From the NCBI GenBank assembly GCA_030604135.1, contig JAUVWL010000012.1, positions 44,917-108,916 of the forward strand: a stretch of DNA of 64,000 nt. Reading direction: 5' to 3'. A program made the position numbers and the translations under genes. The notes beneath the pieces are model-generated. The model saw only the letters and a list, made by a program, of their open reading frames with translations. It did no database searches and was not told the origin of the DNA. The stretch is from Burkholderiales bacterium. GTDB taxonomy: Bacteria; Pseudomonadota; Gammaproteobacteria; Burkholderiales; Burkholderiaceae_C. Shown here piece by piece: positions 7,878 through 17,539 of this stretch. The first letter of the stretch is position 1. The number at the start of each line of letters is the position of its first letter.

Positions 7878-8774
7878 ATGAAAAAACTCTTTTCCCTGTT
7901 TGCCGTGGTCCTGTCGCTCGGGCTGGCTGCGGTGTCTTTCGACGCCGAGGCACGGCGCCTGGGTGGTGGCGGCTCACTGGGCGTGCAACGCCAGGCCGCC
8001 CCTCCGCGCGCACCAGCCACCACGCCGCGCCAGGCCCCCAACAACGCCACCCCGCCGGCCACCACACCCCAGCGCAGCTGGATGGGCCCGGTTGCAGGTC
8101 TGGCAGCCGGCCTGGGCCTGGCCGCTCTGGCGCACCACCTGGGTTTCGGTGAAGCCTTTGCCAACATGTTGATGATCGGGCTTCTGGTGGTGGCCGCCAT
8201 CGCGGTGATTGGCTTCATCATGCGCCGCCGGGCCGGTGCCCAGAATGGCGGCATGGCCTATGCCGGCGCCCAGTCGGGCCAGGGCAACGCCCAGCCGGCC
8301 GCATTCCGCATGCCGACCCCGGCCGCGTCGGGCAACACCGCTGCACCCTTTGCCAACGGTGGCTCGATGATCGGCGCCAACCTGCAACCTGCGGCCAGCA
8401 GCATCCCGGCCGACTTCGACACCGCCAGCTTTGCCCGCAACGCCAAGGTGCAGTTCATCCGCCTGCAGGCCGCGCACGACGCCGCCAACCTCGAAGACAT
8501 CCGCGAGTTCACCACGCCGCAGATGTTCGCCGAGATCAGCATGGACATCCGCGACCGCGGCCAGGCCGCCTCGCAGACCGACGTGCTCTCGCTGGACGCC
8601 GAAGTCATCGAGGTGCAGGAAGAAGGCCACCAGTACGTGGTGAGCGTTCGCTTCACCGGCAGCATCCGCGAAGACGGGGGCGCGGCCGAGGCCTTTGACG
8701 AACTCTGGCACCTGACCAAGCCGGTGCAGGGCAGCGGCGGCTGGGTTCTGGCCGGTATCCAGCAAAGCACCTGA
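7878..8774 (+). CDS. Tim44-like domain membrane protein
   Basis: A 298-aa protein with an N-terminal signal-like segment (residues 1-24), a Pro/Ala/Thr-rich linker, a membrane helix around 96-115 followed by the positive stop RRR, and a C-terminal Tim44-like/NTF2-fold domain (about 175-298) ending in WHLTKPVQGSGGWVLAGIQQ. This is the usual layout of the betaproteobacterial family annotated as Tim44 domain-containing or preprotein translocase subunit Tim44. A role in membrane protein handling is only inferred from the mitochondrial name. The ATG follows a GGAG site at 7869. Monocistronic. Confidence 0.82.
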   Translation: MKKLFSLFAVVLSLGLAAVSFDAEARRLGGGGSLGVQRQAAPPRAPATTPRQAPNNATPPATTPQRSWMGPVAGLAAGLGLAALAHHLGFGEAFANMLMIGLLVVAAIAVIGFIMRRRAGAQNGGMAYAGAQSGQGNAQPAAFRMPTPAASGNTAAPFANGGSMIGANLQPAASSIPADFDTASFARNAKVQFIRLQAAHDAANLEDIREFTTPQMFAEISMDIRDRGQAASQTDVLSLDAEVIEVQEEGHQYVVSVRFTGSIREDGGAAEAFDELWHLTKPVQGSGGWVLAGIQQST

Positions 8775-8908
8775 TTCCCTTGCAGCCAGCCGGGCCTCTG
8801 CTGCCCGGGCCCAGGGCGCGTCGACGAAACGTTGGCGCGCCCTGATGTTTTCCCGCTCCGAACAATCCCCCTGTCCCCACCCCTGGTGGCCGGAGACAAT
8901 ACGCCCCC

Positions 8909-9514
8909 ATGGATGTATTCATTGGCCTCATGCTGCTGGTACTGGGCAGCTACACCGTCAAGACGCTCGACGAGCGCCAGCGCATCGACCTGCTGAGCGC
9001 CAAGCTGCGTCCTTACCAGCTCGAGCAGCTGATGGCCGACCTGCTGGACGGCTACCTGCGCGCCATGGACGAGAAGGACACCGACCGCAGCGCTTCCGTC
9101 TGGCAGGAGCTGTCGGCCATTGAGGCGCGCCTGAGCGATCAGATGCAGGCCTTTGCGACCGACGTGTCGGGCATGTGGGGCGAGAAGGTGCGTGTCAGCC
9201 GCCTGCCAGTGAGTGTGCCCCTGGTCACGCGCCTGTTTCCGGCACTGGGTTTCGACCTGCGCCCGCTGCTCCAGCTGCATGCCCAGGCCATGGCTGCGGC
9301 ACTGCGCAACGAAGACGGTCTGTCGCGCCGCGACCAGGCCTTTCGCATCTCGGCCGAGCTGCTGCTGTTCCAGCACAGCTGCCACTGGTACTGCCGCTCG
9401 CTGACCATGGCCTCGGCGCGCCTGGTGGCCCGGCACCGCACCGCCTATGCTCAGGTCATCGAATCGGTTTCACCCGAGACCCGCCTGGCCTACCTGAAGC
9501 TGATCGGTCACTGA
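8909..9514 (+). CDS. Conserved hypothetical protein
   Basis: A 201-aa protein of unknown function. It starts with a short hydrophobic segment (MDVFIGLMLLVLGSYTV) that could be an N-terminal anchor, followed by a mostly helical soluble domain rich in Leu, Arg and Glu. No catalytic motif was recognised. It is separated by 134 bp from the Tim44-like gene and by 59 bp from the cupin gene, all on the same strand. Codon use matches the neighbours, so it is very probably a real gene. Confidence 0.7.
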   Translation: MDVFIGLMLLVLGSYTVKTLDERQRIDLLSAKLRPYQLEQLMADLLDGYLRAMDEKDTDRSASVWQELSAIEARLSDQMQAFATDVSGMWGEKVRVSRLPVSVPLVTRLFPALGFDLRPLLQLHAQAMAAALRNEDGLSRRDQAFRISAELLLFQHSCHWYCRSLTMASARLVARHRTAYAQVIESVSPETRLAYLKLIGH

Positions 9515-9573
9515 GACCAGGGGCTTTTTTTTCGTGCTCCCCGCGCCAGACCGGACCGGCGCAGAATGGCGCG

Positions 9574-9858
9574 ATGACCCTGCCCAGTTTCCAGCAATTC
9601 CAGGCCGACGCCCTGGCCCGTGGCTTCGACACCGTGCTGGAGCGCCAGTGGGCGCCCAACACCGTGCTGGACGAACACACCCACCCTTTTTCGGTGGATG
9701 CGCTGGTGGTCCAGGGGGATATGAGCCTGACGGTCGACGGGCACGAGCAGCTGCTGCGCACGGGCGACCGATTCACGCTCGACGCCCACAAGCCCCACGC
9801 CGAGCGCTACGGCGCCGAAGGGGCCACCTACTGGGTGGCGCGCCGCGACGCCACCTGA
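9574..9858 (+). CDS. Small cupin-domain protein
   Basis: A 94-aa single-domain cupin. The metal-binding motif 1 is HTHPFSVDALVVQGDMSLTV and motif 2 is GDRFTLDAHKPHAE, giving the three His ligands of a typical metal cupin. Such minimal cupins are often dioxygenase-, isomerase- or sensor-like; nothing here narrows the role. The start is the ATG at 9574, just where homology to cupins begins; longer readings run back into the preceding gene. It ends before a cluster of palindromic repeats. Confidence 0.8.
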   Translation: MTLPSFQQFQADALARGFDTVLERQWAPNTVLDEHTHPFSVDALVVQGDMSLTVDGHEQLLRTGDRFTLDAHKPHAERYGAEGATYWVARRDAT

Positions 9859-9887
9859 GGGCCTCAGAACACCGTCACCCACCGCTT

Positions 9888-10011
9888 CGTCGTGCCCGCG
9901 AATGCGTGGAGCGGGCATCCACGCGCACCCCAGCCCCTCCGTCATGCCCACGAATGCGGGCATCCATGCACACCTTCACCAGGCCGTCATGCCCGCGAAC
10001 GCGGGCATCCA
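9888..10011. repeat. Cluster of three REP-like palindromic repeats
   Basis: Three copies of a short imperfect palindrome with the core ATGCCCGCGAACGCGGGCAT sit at 9888-9924 (with extra bases in the loop), 9941-9967 and 9986-10011, each preceded by GTC and followed by CCA. They fill the gap between the converging cupin and TPR-methyltransferase genes and may act as a bidirectional terminator or RNA stabiliser. There is no regular spacer pattern and no cas gene. Confidence 0.75.
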
Positions 10012-10136
10012 GGTTCACCCTGGGTCTCTGTTCATGGACAGCCGTCCCACGCTTTCGCGGGGGCAGGCTGTGCGCGGGTGCGACGTGGGGGTTGCTTCTT
10101 GTTTCTCATGACACCCTGAGCACCGCCACCCCGATC

Positions 10137-11348
10137 TCAGTGCATCGCCGCCACCGGCGTCAGGTGCACATACCAGCCCATGACGGGTCGCCTCTGGTCC
10201 TCGCGGATGGCTGCGGCCTCCAGCCACTGCACCTGCCAGCCGTTGGCAGCAGCCAGTCGTTCGATGTAGCCGCGTGAATGGGCATAGCGCAGGCTGGGCT
10301 GCAGCACCAGGTCCTGAGCGGGTGGCGCCTGTTCCAGCGAGAAGGCGAACACGCCACCGGCCGCCATGCAGCGGCGCGCAGCGGCCAGCACCTCGTCCAG
10401 CGCGCCCACGTAGATGAACACGTCGGCGGCCACGATCAGGTCCACCGGTGTGCCCTGCCCCTGCAGGAAGGCCAGCAGGTCTCCAACCTCCAGCTGCTGA
10501 TACAGCCCGCTGCTGCGCGCCTGGGCCACCATGGCCGGCGACAGGTCCACGCCGTCGATGCGCTCCACCTGGCCCCGCATGCGCTGGGCGCACAGGCCGG
10601 TGCCACAGCCCAGGTCCAGCATGTGTTCAAAATGCCGGCCGCTGCTGCGCAGCGGCTCGAGCAGGACCTCGTGCGCCTGGTAGCGCAGCGCCTGCACCAG
10701 GTGCGTCTGAAAGCCCTCGGCATAGTCGTCGAACAGGGCCTGCACGTAGGCGGCGGGTGCATGCGGCACCGCTTCGCCGCGCACCGAGGCCAGGTAGAAG
10801 CGGTGCAAGGCCTCGTCGGCGCCATGCGCCAGCGCCTGCTCGAAACACTGGGCGGCCTCGGGCAGGCGGCCCAACTCGCGCAGCAGCTGGCCGCGCTGGC
10901 TCCAGGCTTCGGCCAGCGTGGCGTCCAGCGCCAGTGCACGCTCCAGCGCATCGAGTGCTTCGGCCGAACGGCCCTGGCGACTACAGCAATGCCCCAGACT
11001 CAGCCAGACCGGCGCACCCACCGTACCCGGGCTCTGCCGGGTGCCCTGCAACAAGGCACCGGCCGCCTCTTCCCACAAGCCCAGCGTCTCGGCGCACACG
11101 CCCTGGGCCAGCCAGGCTTCGGTGTGGGCCGGGTCAGCGGCCGTGGCCTGCCGCAGCGCGGGCAGTGCCTCCGTCACCTGCCCCAGCCGCCACAACGTGA
11201 TGCCCAGGTTGGCCAGCACCGACGCGCGCCCCGGCGCCAGCACCAGCGCCTGCCGGTAGGCGTCGGCCGCCTCGCTCAGACGCCCGGCCTCGAAATGGTC
11301 GTTGCCTTCAAAAAACAGGTTCTTGGCACGTTCAAGGGCGGCGGTCAT
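10137..11348 (-). CDS. TPR-repeat SAM-dependent methyltransferase
   Basis: A 403-aa protein. The N-terminal half (residues 8-190) is built of tetratricopeptide repeats (for example AGRLSEAADAYRQALVLAPG and GRSAEALDALERALALD). The C-terminal half is a class I methyltransferase with the SAM-binding motif DLGCGTG (245-251) and VDLSPAMVAQA. It ends in a substrate-lid-like region with RRPVMGWYVHL. Proteins of this layout are widespread in proteobacteria and poorly characterised; the methyl acceptor is unknown. Neighbouring genes give no clue. Confidence 0.82.
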   Translation of the reverse strand: MTAALERAKNLFFEGNDHFEAGRLSEAADAYRQALVLAPGRASVLANLGITLWRLGQVTEALPALRQATAADPAHTEAWLAQGVCAETLGLWEEAAGALLQGTRQSPGTVGAPVWLSLGHCCSRQGRSAEALDALERALALDATLAEAWSQRGQLLRELGRLPEAAQCFEQALAHGADEALHRFYLASVRGEAVPHAPAAYVQALFDDYAEGFQTHLVQALRYQAHEVLLEPLRSSGRHFEHMLDLGCGTGLCAQRMRGQVERIDGVDLSPAMVAQARSSGLYQQLEVGDLLAFLQGQGTPVDLIVAADVFIYVGALDEVLAAARRCMAAGGVFAFSLEQAPPAQDLVLQPSLRYAHSRGYIERLAAANGWQVQWLEAAAIREDQRRPVMGWYVHLTPVAAMH

Positions 11349-11411
11349 CGGCTTTCTTTCTGGGCTGGTCCGGCCGCGACACAGGCGCGACCGGGGTTGA
11401 AGCGCTGAAGC

Positions 11412-12644
11412 TTAGCTTACCGAACCCGCCAGCACTGCCCTCACCTCTTGCGCCACCGACTCGGCGAACTGCGGGTCGTTGATGTGCTGAGGCAGCCGCA
11501 GCAGACGGTGCGTGTCGCTGACCACAAACAGGCGCTCGAGCGTGTCGAACAGCACCGCATCGGCCTCCGGGTCGTGAAAGGGCTGGCCGGGTGCATCGAT
11601 CATGGACAGCCCCCCCATGGGCAGCAGCAGACTGACCGGTCCCGGTGCCCGGTTGAGCTGCCCGGCGATGCGCCGGGCCGCCGCCTCCAGTTCCTGCGCG
11701 TTGCTGCGCATCAGGGTCACGTCGGCGTTGTGCACGTGGAACAGGCGCTGGCGGTGCCGTTCGGGAATGGTCGACGGAGCGCCCCAGTTGATCATGTCCA
11801 GTGCCCCGACCGAGCCGATCCACGGCAGGCCGTGGCGCGCGGCGGCATCCAGCCGGTCGGGTCCGGCGTCACACACACCTCCGGCCAGGTGCTGCCCCAC
11901 CTCGGTGGTGGTGAGGTCCACCACGGCGCACAGCAGGCCGGCGGCGGCCAGGGTCTCCAGGGTGCGGCCGCCGGCGCCATTGGCGTGGAACACCTGGGCA
12001 TCGAAGTCGGTCTGTAGCCGCTCGCGCACCGCCTGCACACAGGGTGTGGTCACGCCAAACATGGTCAGGCCAATGGCCGGTTTGTCCTGTGCGCCTTCCA
12101 CCGGGGCGCGGTGCAGCAGCATGCCTGCCAACGCGTGCGCCGCGTTGGCCAGGATGGTGCGTGAGAGGCGGTTGAGGCCGGCGATGTCGGTCACCGGGTA
12201 CATCAGCGTGATGTCCACCACACCCACATAGGCCGACACGTTGCCCGCCGCCATGGTGGAGACCAGCAGCTTCGGTCGGCCAATGGGCAGCAACCGCATG
12301 GCCGGCGCGATCATGGAGCTGCCGCCCGAACCGCCCACACCCAGCATGGCATCGATCTGGCCCGCGGCCAGACGCCCGCGCACCAGCACCGACAGGGCCT
12401 CGCTCATGGCGATGACGGCCTCGCCCCGGTCCGAGGTGTCGAACACGGCGGCGGCTCCGCGAGGGTGGTGGCTGGCCACGGCGGCGGCGTCGATGTCGGC
12501 CACACCCGGGGCACTGCGCGTGCCGATGTCCACCGTCACCACGCGCACACCCACCGCACGCAGCAGGCCGGCCAGGTAGTTGAGTTCGGCGGCCTTGGTG
12601 TCGAAGGTGCCCACCACCCAGGCCACGGGTTGCCGGTGGTTCAT
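11412..12644 (-). CDS. Tm-1-like ATP-binding protein (UPF0261)
   Basis: A 410-aa protein of the UPF0261/Tm-1 family (VVGTFDTKAAELNYLAGLL at the N-terminus, GVGGSGGSSMIAPAMRLLPIG and FGVTTPCVQAVRERL further on). In plants and fungi this domain is the N-terminal half of Tm-1-type proteins, whose C-terminal half is the PEP-hydrolase-like TIM barrel coded nearby at 13126-13962. ATG 12644 was preferred because longer readings run through the SRPBCC gene. It is the last gene of a unit with SRPBCC, PEP-hydrolase-like and liv-type transporter genes. The biochemical function is not established; a role in small-molecule catabolism is inferred from the transporter. Confidence 0.85.
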   Translation of the reverse strand: MNHRQPVAWVVGTFDTKAAELNYLAGLLRAVGVRVVTVDIGTRSAPGVADIDAAAVASHHPRGAAAVFDTSDRGEAVIAMSEALSVLVRGRLAAGQIDAMLGVGGSGGSSMIAPAMRLLPIGRPKLLVSTMAAGNVSAYVGVVDITLMYPVTDIAGLNRLSRTILANAAHALAGMLLHRAPVEGAQDKPAIGLTMFGVTTPCVQAVRERLQTDFDAQVFHANGAGGRTLETLAAAGLLCAVVDLTTTEVGQHLAGGVCDAGPDRLDAAARHGLPWIGSVGALDMINWGAPSTIPERHRQRLFHVHNADVTLMRSNAQELEAAARRIAGQLNRAPGPVSLLLPMGGLSMIDAPGQPFHDPEADAVLFDTLERLFVVSDTHRLLRLPQHINDPQFAESVAQEVRAVLAGSVS

Positions 12645-12649
12645 GGCAC

Positions 12650-13093
12650 TCACCGGCGGCGGTCGTGGTGCGCGTTCACGCACTCGAAGAAGGTGCGGAA
12701 CGTGCCCCTGACACGCTCCATCGCCTCGGCCTCCTGGTCGGCCGGCACATCCCATTCGGCCCACCACTCGCCAAAGCAGCGGTCACCTTCGGTGATGGGC
12801 AGCAGGTGCATCTCGGCCACGTAGTTGGTCCAGGGCGCGTCGATGTGCAGGATCTTGTAGCGACAGCGGTGCTCGTCGTCGGACAGGGCCAGCAGCTGCT
12901 CGCGCAGGTAGCCGCCACCGTCGCGCACCGAGAAGCGGCGCACACAGCCGACCTGGTCCGACGGCTTGCCGTCCTCAATGAACGAGTTCTCGAAGAAGGG
13001 GTGGTAGTTGCCCAGCGCGCCGAAGTCGCGCAGGTAGGCCCACGCCTGGTCGATGGTGGCGTTCATCACCGCGCTTACATATACCCTGGCCAT
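12650..13093 (-). CDS. SRPBCC-family protein
   Basis: A 147-aa START/Bet v1-fold protein (polyketide cyclase/dehydrase group): ARVYVSAVMNATIDQAWAYLRDFGALGNYHPF at the N-terminus and FGEWWAEWD in the last strands before the C-terminal helix. These bind hydrophobic ligands or act as small lyases or cyclases. ATG 13093 has a GGAG site upstream (TTGGTCGG...GGAGACAG in the mRNA sense). It lies 32 bp after the PEP-hydrolase-like gene and 5 bp before the Tm-1-like gene, so all three are almost certainly one transcript. Confidence 0.82.
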   Translation of the reverse strand: MARVYVSAVMNATIDQAWAYLRDFGALGNYHPFFENSFIEDGKPSDQVGCVRRFSVRDGGGYLREQLLALSDDEHRCRYKILHIDAPWTNYVAEMHLLPITEGDRCFGEWWAEWDVPADQEAEAMERVRGTFRTFFECVNAHHDRRR

Positions 13094-13125
13094 GTCTGTC
13101 TCCTTGGTCGGTGGTGGATCTGGTG

Positions 13126-13962
13126 TCAGCCTTGAAAGCTGACGTTCTTGTAGCGCTCCACATGGGCCTTGATGGCGATCTCGGTGGGCAGGCGCTCCAT
13201 GCTGCTGGCGCCATAGAAGCCGTTGCAGTGTGTGCTGTGCTGGAGCACATAGGCAACGTCTTCCGGGCTGGAGATGGGACCGCCGTGCGCGATCACGATC
13301 ACGTCCTTGCGCACCCGGCGCGCCGCCTCGCCCCATTCGTCGATCAGCTTCACCGATTCGGCCAGCGACTTGGACGTGGTGGCCCCGATGGTGCCACCGG
13401 TGGTCACGCCCATGTGCGGCACGATGAAGTCGGCCCCGGCCTCGGTCATGGCCACGGCCTCTTCGGCAGAGAACACATAGGGCGTGGTCAGCAGGTCGAT
13501 GGCGTGGGCCTGGCCGATCATCTCGACTTCGGTGGCGTAGTTGATGCCGGTCTCCTCCAGGCTCTGGCGGAACGTGCCGTCGATGATGCCCACGGTGGGA
13601 AAATTCTGCACGCCGGAAAACCCCAGTTCCTTGAGCTTTTTCAGGAACACCGGCATGACGATGAACGGGTCGGTGCCGTTCACGCCGGCGATCACCGGCG
13701 TTCTCTTGGCCACCGGCAACACCTCGCCTGCCATCTCCAGCACGATGTCGTTGGCGTTGCCGTAGGCCAGCAAGCCGGCCGATGACGCGCGCCCGGCCAT
13801 GCGGTAGCGGCCCGAGTTGTAGATGACGATCAGGTCGATGCCGGCTGCCTCTTCGCACTTGGCCGAAATGCCGGTGCCGGCGCCCCCGCCGATGATCGGC
13901 TGGCGGTTGCGGACCATGTCCTGGAATTTCGCCATCAGGGCTTGGCGTTCAAAACGCGGCAT
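13126..13962 (-). CDS. Phosphoenolpyruvate hydrolase-like TIM-barrel protein
   Basis: A 278-aa TIM-barrel protein of the family annotated as phosphoenolpyruvate hydrolase, the same domain as the C-terminal half of plant Tm-1. Recognised by [56 protein letters not shown] and [13 protein letters not shown]. It is the partner of the UPF0261 protein coded two genes downstream. It lies 48 bp after livM. The reaction has not been settled for this family, so the name is a family label only. Confidence 0.85.
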   Translation of the reverse strand: MPRFERQALMAKFQDMVRNRQPIIGGGAGTGISAKCEEAAGIDLIVIYNSGRYRMAGRASSAGLLAYGNANDIVLEMAGEVLPVAKRTPVIAGVNGTDPFIVMPVFLKKLKELGFSGVQNFPTVGIIDGTFRQSLEETGINYATEVEMIGQAHAIDLLTTPYVFSAEEAVAMTEAGADFIVPHMGVTTGGTIGATTSKSLAESVKLIDEWGEAARRVRKDVIVIAHGGPISSPEDVAYVLQHSTHCNGFYGASSMERLPTEIAIKAHVERYKNVSFQG

Positions 13963-14010
13963 GCGGTTCTCCTTGGTTCGGGACGCAGATGAATGGACAG
14001 AGTTGGCGCA

Positions 14011-15051
14011 TCAGGGTGTGTGGTCGGGCCGGGTTCGCAGGGCCCGGACGGCGCCAGCAATGCCGCTGCGGAACGACAGCACGCACACCATGAAGATCAG
14101 GCCGGTGACCAGCGTCACCCAGCCGCCGAAGGCATCGAGGTAGTACTGCAGGCCCACCACCACGGCCGCACCGATGGCCGGGCCGAACACGGTGTGCATG
14201 CCACCCAGCAGCGTCATCAGCACCACATCGCCCGAGAGGTGCCAGTGCACATCGGACAGCGCGGCCAGCTGGAACACCAGCGCCTTCATGGAGCCGGCCA
14301 GGCCCGACAGGGCGGCCGAGAGAACGAACAGCATCAGCTTGTAGCGCTCGACCGGGTAGCCCAGCGAGCGGGCCCGCGGCTCGTGTTCGCGGATGGCCAC
14401 CACCACATGGCCGAAGGGCGAATGCACCACGCGGTGGATCAGCCACAACCCGGCCAGCGTGAGCAGCAGCACCAGGTGATACATGGCCATGTCGCTGCGC
14501 AAGTCGATGAAACCGAACAGCGTGCCGCGCGGGATCTGCTGCAGGCCGTCTTCGGCGCCGGTGAAGGGCAGCTGCAGGAAGATGAAGTACACCATCTGCG
14601 CCAGCGCCAGCGTGATCATGGCCAGGTAGATGCCCTGGCGGTGGATGGCCAGCAGGCCGAACACCGCACCCAGCGCGCCGGCAAACAGCGTGCCCGCCAG
14701 CAGGCCAACCTCGGGCGGCATGCCCCAGTATTTGGTGACCAGACCGGTGATGTAGGCCGCGCTGCCAAAGAACGCCGCATGGCCGAAGGACATCATGCCG
14801 CCAAAGCCCAGCAGCAGGCTGTAGGCACAGGCAAAGAGCGCCATGCACAGCAGCTTCATCACGAACACCGGGTACACCACCTGCGGTGCCCAGGGCACCA
14901 CCAGCAGCGCCAGCACGACCACCACCATGAAGGCCTTTTGCCAGGGGGCTATTGAGATCTCTCGCCGCCGGGCCGCCCCAAGGCGAGAGGCGCCCCCCTG
15001 GGGGGCAGCGACCCGCGCAGCGGTGGAGCTTGGGGGTGGGTTTGCGTTCAT
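14011..15051 (-). CDS. livM: ABC transporter permease, LivM family
   Basis: Inner-membrane permease of 346 aa with about 8-9 hydrophobic helices and the LivM signature HxxG region (AIREHEPRARSLGYPVERYKLMLFVLSAALSGLAG in pieces). Its start codon overlaps the livH stop (ATGA). The N-terminus is odd: residues about 5-33 (STAARVAAPQGGASRLGAAR) are translated from a palindromic repeat (14959-15037) that occurs elsewhere only outside genes, so the native protein probably began near IAPWQKAF. It partners LivH in the membrane pore; the transported compound is probably not simply leucine, given the unusual enzymes coded downstream. Confidence 0.9.
   Translation of the reverse strand: MNANPPPSSTAARVAAPQGGASRLGAARRREISIAPWQKAFMVVVVLALLVVPWAPQVVYPVFVMKLLCMALFACAYSLLLGFGGMMSFGHAAFFGSAAYITGLVTKYWGMPPEVGLLAGTLFAGALGAVFGLLAIHRQGIYLAMITLALAQMVYFIFLQLPFTGAEDGLQQIPRGTLFGFIDLRSDMAMYHLVLLLTLAGLWLIHRVVHSPFGHVVVAIREHEPRARSLGYPVERYKLMLFVLSAALSGLAGSMKALVFQLAALSDVHWHLSGDVVLMTLLGGMHTVFGPAIGAAVVVGLQYYLDAFGGWVTLVTGLIFMVCVLSFRSGIAGAVRALRTRPDHTP
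14959..15037. repeat. Comamonadaceae-type palindromic repeat, copy R1, inside livM
   Basis: Hairpin CTCTCGCC (14959-14966), loop GCCGGGCCGCCCCAA (14967-14981), GGCGAGAG (14982-14989), then the conserved tail (CCCCCTGGGGGG, CAGCGACCCGCGCAGCGGTGG) to 15037. The same loop and tail occur at 63871 and 63954 with different arms. Here the element is read through in frame as the N-terminus of the permease. Confidence 0.85.
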
Positions 15052-15938
15052 GCGGCCCCCTCTTTACCAAACAGGCCTCTTGGGCGGAAAAGAAGCACCA
15101 GCGCCATCACCACAAAGATCACCGTGGTGGACGCCTCCGAGTAGAAGACCTTGGTCAGCCCCTCGATCACCCCGATGCCCAGCGCGGTGACGATGGAGCC
15201 GAGAATGGAGCCCATGCCACCGATCACCACAATGGCGAACACGATGATCACCAGGTTCGAGCCCATGCCCGAGTTCACATGCAAGATGGGCGCGGCCAGC
15301 ACACCGGTGAATGCCGCCAGCGCAATGCCGCCGGCGTAGGTGAAGGTCAGCAGTTGCGGCACATTGACGCCGAAGGACTGGGTCAGCTGCGGCTTCTCGG
15401 TGGCGGCGCGCAGGCGGGCGCCCAGCGGGGTGCGCTCGATCAGCCACCAGGTGAAGGCACACGCCGCCAGCGCGGCCACGATCACCCAGGCCCGGTAGAT
15501 GGGCAGGATCATGAAGCCCAGGTTGAACACACCCTGCAGCTGCGACGGCACCGGGTAAGGCTGGCCCGAGGTGCCGAAGGCCACGCGGAACCCGCCTTCG
15601 AGGACCAGCACCAGGCCGAAGGTGAGCAGCAGGCCGTAAATGGGGTCCAGTCCATAGAGCCGGCGCAGCAGCGTGCGCTCGAACACACCGCCCAGCGCCC
15701 CCACCACCAGCGGCACCACCACCAGCGCCACCCAGTAACCCAGGCCCAGAAACTGCAGCAGCATCCAGGCGCCGAAGGCCCCGGTCATGAAGAACGCGCC
15801 GTGCGCAAAGTTGACGATGCGCAGCAAGCCGAAGATCACCGCCAGGCCCAGGCTCAGCACCGCGTAGAAGCAGCCGTTGACCAACCCCAGCATGATCTGC
15901 CCGGCCAGCACCTGCACCGGCATTCCAAAAAAATCCAT
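15048..15938 (-). CDS. livH: ABC transporter permease, LivH family
   Basis: Inner-membrane permease of 296 aa with about eight hydrophobic helices and LivH signatures (GQIMLGLVNGCFYAVLSLGL, RIVNFAHGAFFMTGA, FGVNVPQLLTFTYAGG, GGMGSILGSIVTALGIG). It pairs with LivM. Start ATG 15938; a GTG codon lies immediately before it. Only 26 bp separate this start from that of the divergent araC-type gene, so any promoter of its own must overlap araC coding sequence. Confidence 0.92.
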   Translation of the reverse strand: MDFFGMPVQVLAGQIMLGLVNGCFYAVLSLGLAVIFGLLRIVNFAHGAFFMTGAFGAWMLLQFLGLGYWVALVVVPLVVGALGGVFERTLLRRLYGLDPIYGLLLTFGLVLVLEGGFRVAFGTSGQPYPVPSQLQGVFNLGFMILPIYRAWVIVAALAACAFTWWLIERTPLGARLRAATEKPQLTQSFGVNVPQLLTFTYAGGIALAAFTGVLAAPILHVNSGMGSNLVIIVFAIVVIGGMGSILGSIVTALGIGVIEGLTKVFYSEASTTVIFVVMALVLLFRPRGLFGKEGAA

Positions 15939-15964
15939 CACGTGGCCCCTATGATGAGAAAGCC

Positions 15965-16810
15965 ATGTCGATCAAGCATCCTGATATCTCCCAAGAAACC
16001 CATGTGCTGGGCGATGACACTGTGCAGACGGTGGTGCGGGCAGAGCAGTGCGACGCGCTGGCGGTGCGCCACATTGCGCACGTGGCGGTGGTGGACGCCG
16101 CCGCGCCCTACACCATCGTGCGCACGCACCTGAGTGGCGCCTTCATGCAGGTGTGCCTGAGCGGCGAGGGCCAGACCCTGCTGGACGGCCGCTGGTACCC
16201 GCACCGGCCGGGCACGGTCAGCTTTGCACCGGCCCACGTGCTGCACGCCTTCCATGCCGTGCCCGGCAAGCGTTGGCGCCTGGCCTGGGTGCGCTTCCGA
16301 CCCGACTCCATGCGCTCGGTGGACGGTGCCATGGCCCCGGCCATGAGCCCGTTCGACGGCCAGGTACTGGAGCACGCCATCCTGGGGCTGGCCGGCGAGA
16401 TGCAGGGTGCGACCGATGCCGGCACCTGCGCGGTGTGGGTGGACGTGATCGAGCGTTATGTCTCGCGCATCCTGGAGCCGCTGCAGCGCGAGCCACGGCT
16501 GGTGCCGGTGTGGAACGCGGTCAAGGCCGACCTGGGGCGCGACTGGACCCTGGCCGACCTGGCCGGCCTGGCCAACACCAGCGAAGAACACCTGCGGCGC
16601 CTGTGCCAGAAGAACCTGGGCCGCAGTCCCGGCAAGCAGCTGACCACGCTGCGCATTGCACATGCGGCCCACCTGCTGGCCACCACGCACGACAAGGTCG
16701 AAGCCATTGCCCACAGCGTCGGCTACGTCAACCCGTTCGCGTTTTCCAACACATTCAAACGCCTGACCGGCTTTCGGCCGTCGGACTACCGGGCCAAGCC
16801 AAGGGGTTGA
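15965..16810 (+). CDS. AraC-family transcriptional regulator
   Basis: A 281-aa regulator with an N-terminal cupin-like sensing domain (HRPGTVSFAPAHVLHAFHAVPG) and a C-terminal AraC double HTH: DWTLADLAGLANTSEEHLRRLCQKNLGRSPGKQL then the signature IAHSVGYVNPFAFSNTFKRLTGFRPSDYR. It is coded opposite to the ABC transporter genes, between livF (stops 24 bp apart) and livH (starts 26 bp apart), so it lies antisense inside the transporter cluster. It probably controls that cluster in response to its substrate. No separate terminator was seen on either side. Confidence 0.88.
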   Translation: MSIKHPDISQETHVLGDDTVQTVVRAEQCDALAVRHIAHVAVVDAAAPYTIVRTHLSGAFMQVCLSGEGQTLLDGRWYPHRPGTVSFAPAHVLHAFHAVPGKRWRLAWVRFRPDSMRSVDGAMAPAMSPFDGQVLEHAILGLAGEMQGATDAGTCAVWVDVIERYVSRILEPLQREPRLVPVWNAVKADLGRDWTLADLAGLANTSEEHLRRLCQKNLGRSPGKQLTTLRIAHAAHLLATTHDKVEAIAHSVGYVNPFAFSNTFKRLTGFRPSDYRAKPRG

Positions 16811-16834
16811 GAGCGTCAGGCACCTGCGCATGGC

Positions 16835-17531
<697 letters not shown>

Positions 17532-17539
<8 letters not shown>

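Noticed and set aside
6220..8067. 615-codon open frame opposite the peptidase/hydrolase gene
   Set aside because: It mirrors the codon bias of the real gene and shows no homology-like motif; it also crosses an intergenic region.
9519..9532. T-run after the 8909-9514 gene as an intrinsic terminator
   Set aside because: There is a run of eight T bases but no clear GC stem before it.
9888..10011. Repeat cluster that might be a CRISPR array
   Set aside because: Units are palindromic, unevenly spaced, differ in loop length, and there are no unique spacers of constant size or cas genes.
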